From NCBI GenBank assembly GCA_009693055.1, contig SHYA01000005.1, forward strand, positions 57,990 through 121,989: DNA of 64,000 bases, given 5' to 3'. This stretch comes from Dehalococcoidia bacterium. GTDB taxonomy: Bacteria; Chloroflexota; Dehalococcoidia; Lucifugimonadales; SHYT01. Under the pieces are notes generated by a model. That model searched no databases. It saw only the letters and a list, made by a program, of their open reading frames with translations, and was not told the origin of the DNA. Below are positions 62,831 through 64,000 of the stretch, piece by piece. A program made the translations under genes and the position numbers. Every line of letters begins with the position of its first letter. Positions within the stretch are counted from its first letter, which is position 1.

Positions 62831-64000
62831 CTATGCCTTGGCCTTCTGGCGCTCCTTAGTCTTGGCCCAGGCCACTGGCGAGACTCCCGTGCCGTCGTTC
62901 GTCTCGAACGAGCTCTTGAGGTCCAGCTCCTTGGCCATCTCCTTAACCGCTGGGATAAGCTCCTGCCCGTACAGCCGCATGCTGCGGACCTGGTCCTCGT
63001 GGGTCATATCGCCGTCACCATCCCAGAAGAAGGCTGTTCCTGGCCGCAGGTACTCCAGCACGTGCTTGACCTTGGGCAGCACCGCCTTGGGTGTGCCGGA
63101 GATGATGCTGTAGTTCTTCAGTCCGTCTTAGTAGGTCGGTAAGACGGTGTTCCGCCCGGTCTCCCGATCAACGAAGAGCTTCTGCAGCCGCGCCACGGAA
63201 GCCCGGGACGAGTAGCCGGGCGGCAGGAACAGATGGGGCTTAAGGATAGACTCGTTGCCCTGCTGAATGAAGGGGTTGAACACGCCGCTCAGGTAGCGCC
63301 TGCCTGCTCTGCCTGCTCCTCGGTGTCGCCCACGTGCACCTTAAACAGGTACGCGTGGTGCTGCGGGCCGGACTTGTACCCCAGCTCCGCCGCGTGCGTG
63401 TCGTACAGGTCAAACATCTCCTTGGTCGGCTCAAGCTGCGTCGCCAGCATCACGTGCGGGTAGTGGTGCTCCGCGCACCACTTGATCGTCTCCGGGCTGG
63501 AGATGCCCGGCACCCAGATCTGTGGGTGTGGCTTCTGCAGCGGCAGGCACCACGGGTTCACGTACCGGAACTGGTAGTGCTTCCCCTCCCAGCGGAACGG
63601 CCCAGGCGTCGTCCACGTCTTGATGATGAAGTCGTGCGCCTCGTTGAACCGCTCCCGGTTGTACGTCGTGTTGGCATTGTGCGCCAGGCTCTCCGTGCCG
63701 CCGCCGCGCACGATGCCGGAAACCAGCCGGCCGCCGGAAATCATGTCTACCATCGCCAGGTGCTCCGCCAGCCAGAGCGGGTCGTCCCAGATGGGCAGCA
63801 CGTTCCCCAGCATGATGAGCTTGGCCTTCCTGGTCTGCCGCGCCAGGATGGTCAGGTCCACGTTGGTGACGCTCTGCATGCAGAACGGCGTGTTGTGGTG
63901 CTCGTTCATCATGAGCCCCTCAAACCCAACCTCTTCCGCGTACAGCTTCTCGTCCAGGTACCGGTTGTACAGCTGCGCGCCGATCTCCGGCTTGTAGAAC
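62831..64000 (-). pseudogene. Luciferase-like flavin monooxygenase, broken and cut by the window end
   Basis: Paralog of the 13413 gene. From the window edge it reads YKPEIGAQLYNRYLDEKLYA, then GLMMNEHHNTPFCM and TWTTPGPFRWEGKHYQFRY down to GDTEEQAEQAG. A frameshift near 63295 is followed by RYLSGVFNPFIQQGNES in another frame. A TAA at 63128-63130 replaces Tyr, then DGLKNYSIISGTPKAVLPKVK and the family C-terminus MTHEDQVRSMRLYGQELIP follow to 62831. One frameshift and one nonsense codon separate the three parts. Confidence 0.8.

Noticed and set aside
63128..63130. A recoded stop in the last flavin monooxygenase
   Set aside because: The codon is TAA, not TGA or TAG, and the gene also has a frameshift, so recoding is unlikely.

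Overview
The window is high-GC bacterial DNA, densely coded, with short operons, 4-bp start/stop overlaps (GTGA/ATGA) and frequent GTG/TTG starts. No 16S rRNA gene is present, so the taxonomic call is inference. Two luciferase-like flavin monooxygenase paralogs, the HtpX-PspAB pair, a two-subunit 2-oxoacid:ferredoxin oxidoreductase, a B12-dependent methylmalonyl-CoA branch and typical dispersed palindromic repeats fit a Chloroflexota genome best, plausibly the marine SAR202/Dehalococcoidia side.

Layout. 1-5 kb: RNase III (cut by the window edge), FtsY, a UPF0104-type membrane protein, then the decayed or mis-assembled remains of a NAD-linked formate-dehydrogenase locus (nuoE with two frameshifts; a nuoF/fdhA chimera) and an FNR-like flavoprotein. 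5-10 kb: rpsU-yqeY, purQ, htpX-pspAB, an MscS-like protein and a CXXXY-type ccmE. 10-17 kb: korAB, a flavin monooxygenase, a 613-aa membrane protein built from repeats, ispH. 17-26 kb: a large GlcD/GlcF-type FAD/Fe-S fusion, a dCTP deaminase/dUTPase-family gene, pth, ligA, a DUF1015 gene, ferritin. 26-27 kb: an AT-richer island with an RHS remnant, a small membrane protein and a 44-bp perfect palindrome. 27-39 kb, all minus strand: serA with a class V aminotransferase, tyrS, a broken DUF3052 gene, ribF, aroF-aroH-trpA, acpP-nusB-fabD-rpmF-yceD, rimI. 39-45 kb: an ECF sigma/anti-sigma pair broken by six apparent frameshifts, then a heterodimeric ABC exporter. 45-47.5 kb: ruvB followed by a small membrane protein and two micro-ORFs (one proline-rich), then an integral membrane protein. 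47.7-54 kb: methylmalonyl-CoA mutase (two separate subunits), acyl-CoA dehydrogenase, epimerase, a probable selenocysteine redoxin, moaD-moaE, a DUF488 gene. 54-62.5 kb: tRNA-Ser(GCT), miaB, nadA-class V aminotransferase-nadB-nadC, then on the minus strand a halogenase-like flavoprotein with a PqqD-like small gene. The end holds a second, broken flavin monooxygenase running off the edge.

How it fits together. The mcm/acd/mce block feeds branched-chain or propionyl units into succinyl-CoA, and korAB handles 2-oxoacids with ferredoxin. The nad operon makes NAD from aspartate, with a NifS-like enzyme that could serve the NadA Fe-S cluster. moaDE makes the pterin of molybdenum enzymes, which matches a former formate dehydrogenase. 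The strongest novel points are an in-frame TGA at the peroxidatic-cysteine position of a redoxin (selenocysteine), palindromic elements sitting in frame inside two enzymes and at the 3' ends of several genes (burying the MoaD Gly-Gly tail), the PqqD-like/halogenase pair, and the proline-rich micro-ORFs.
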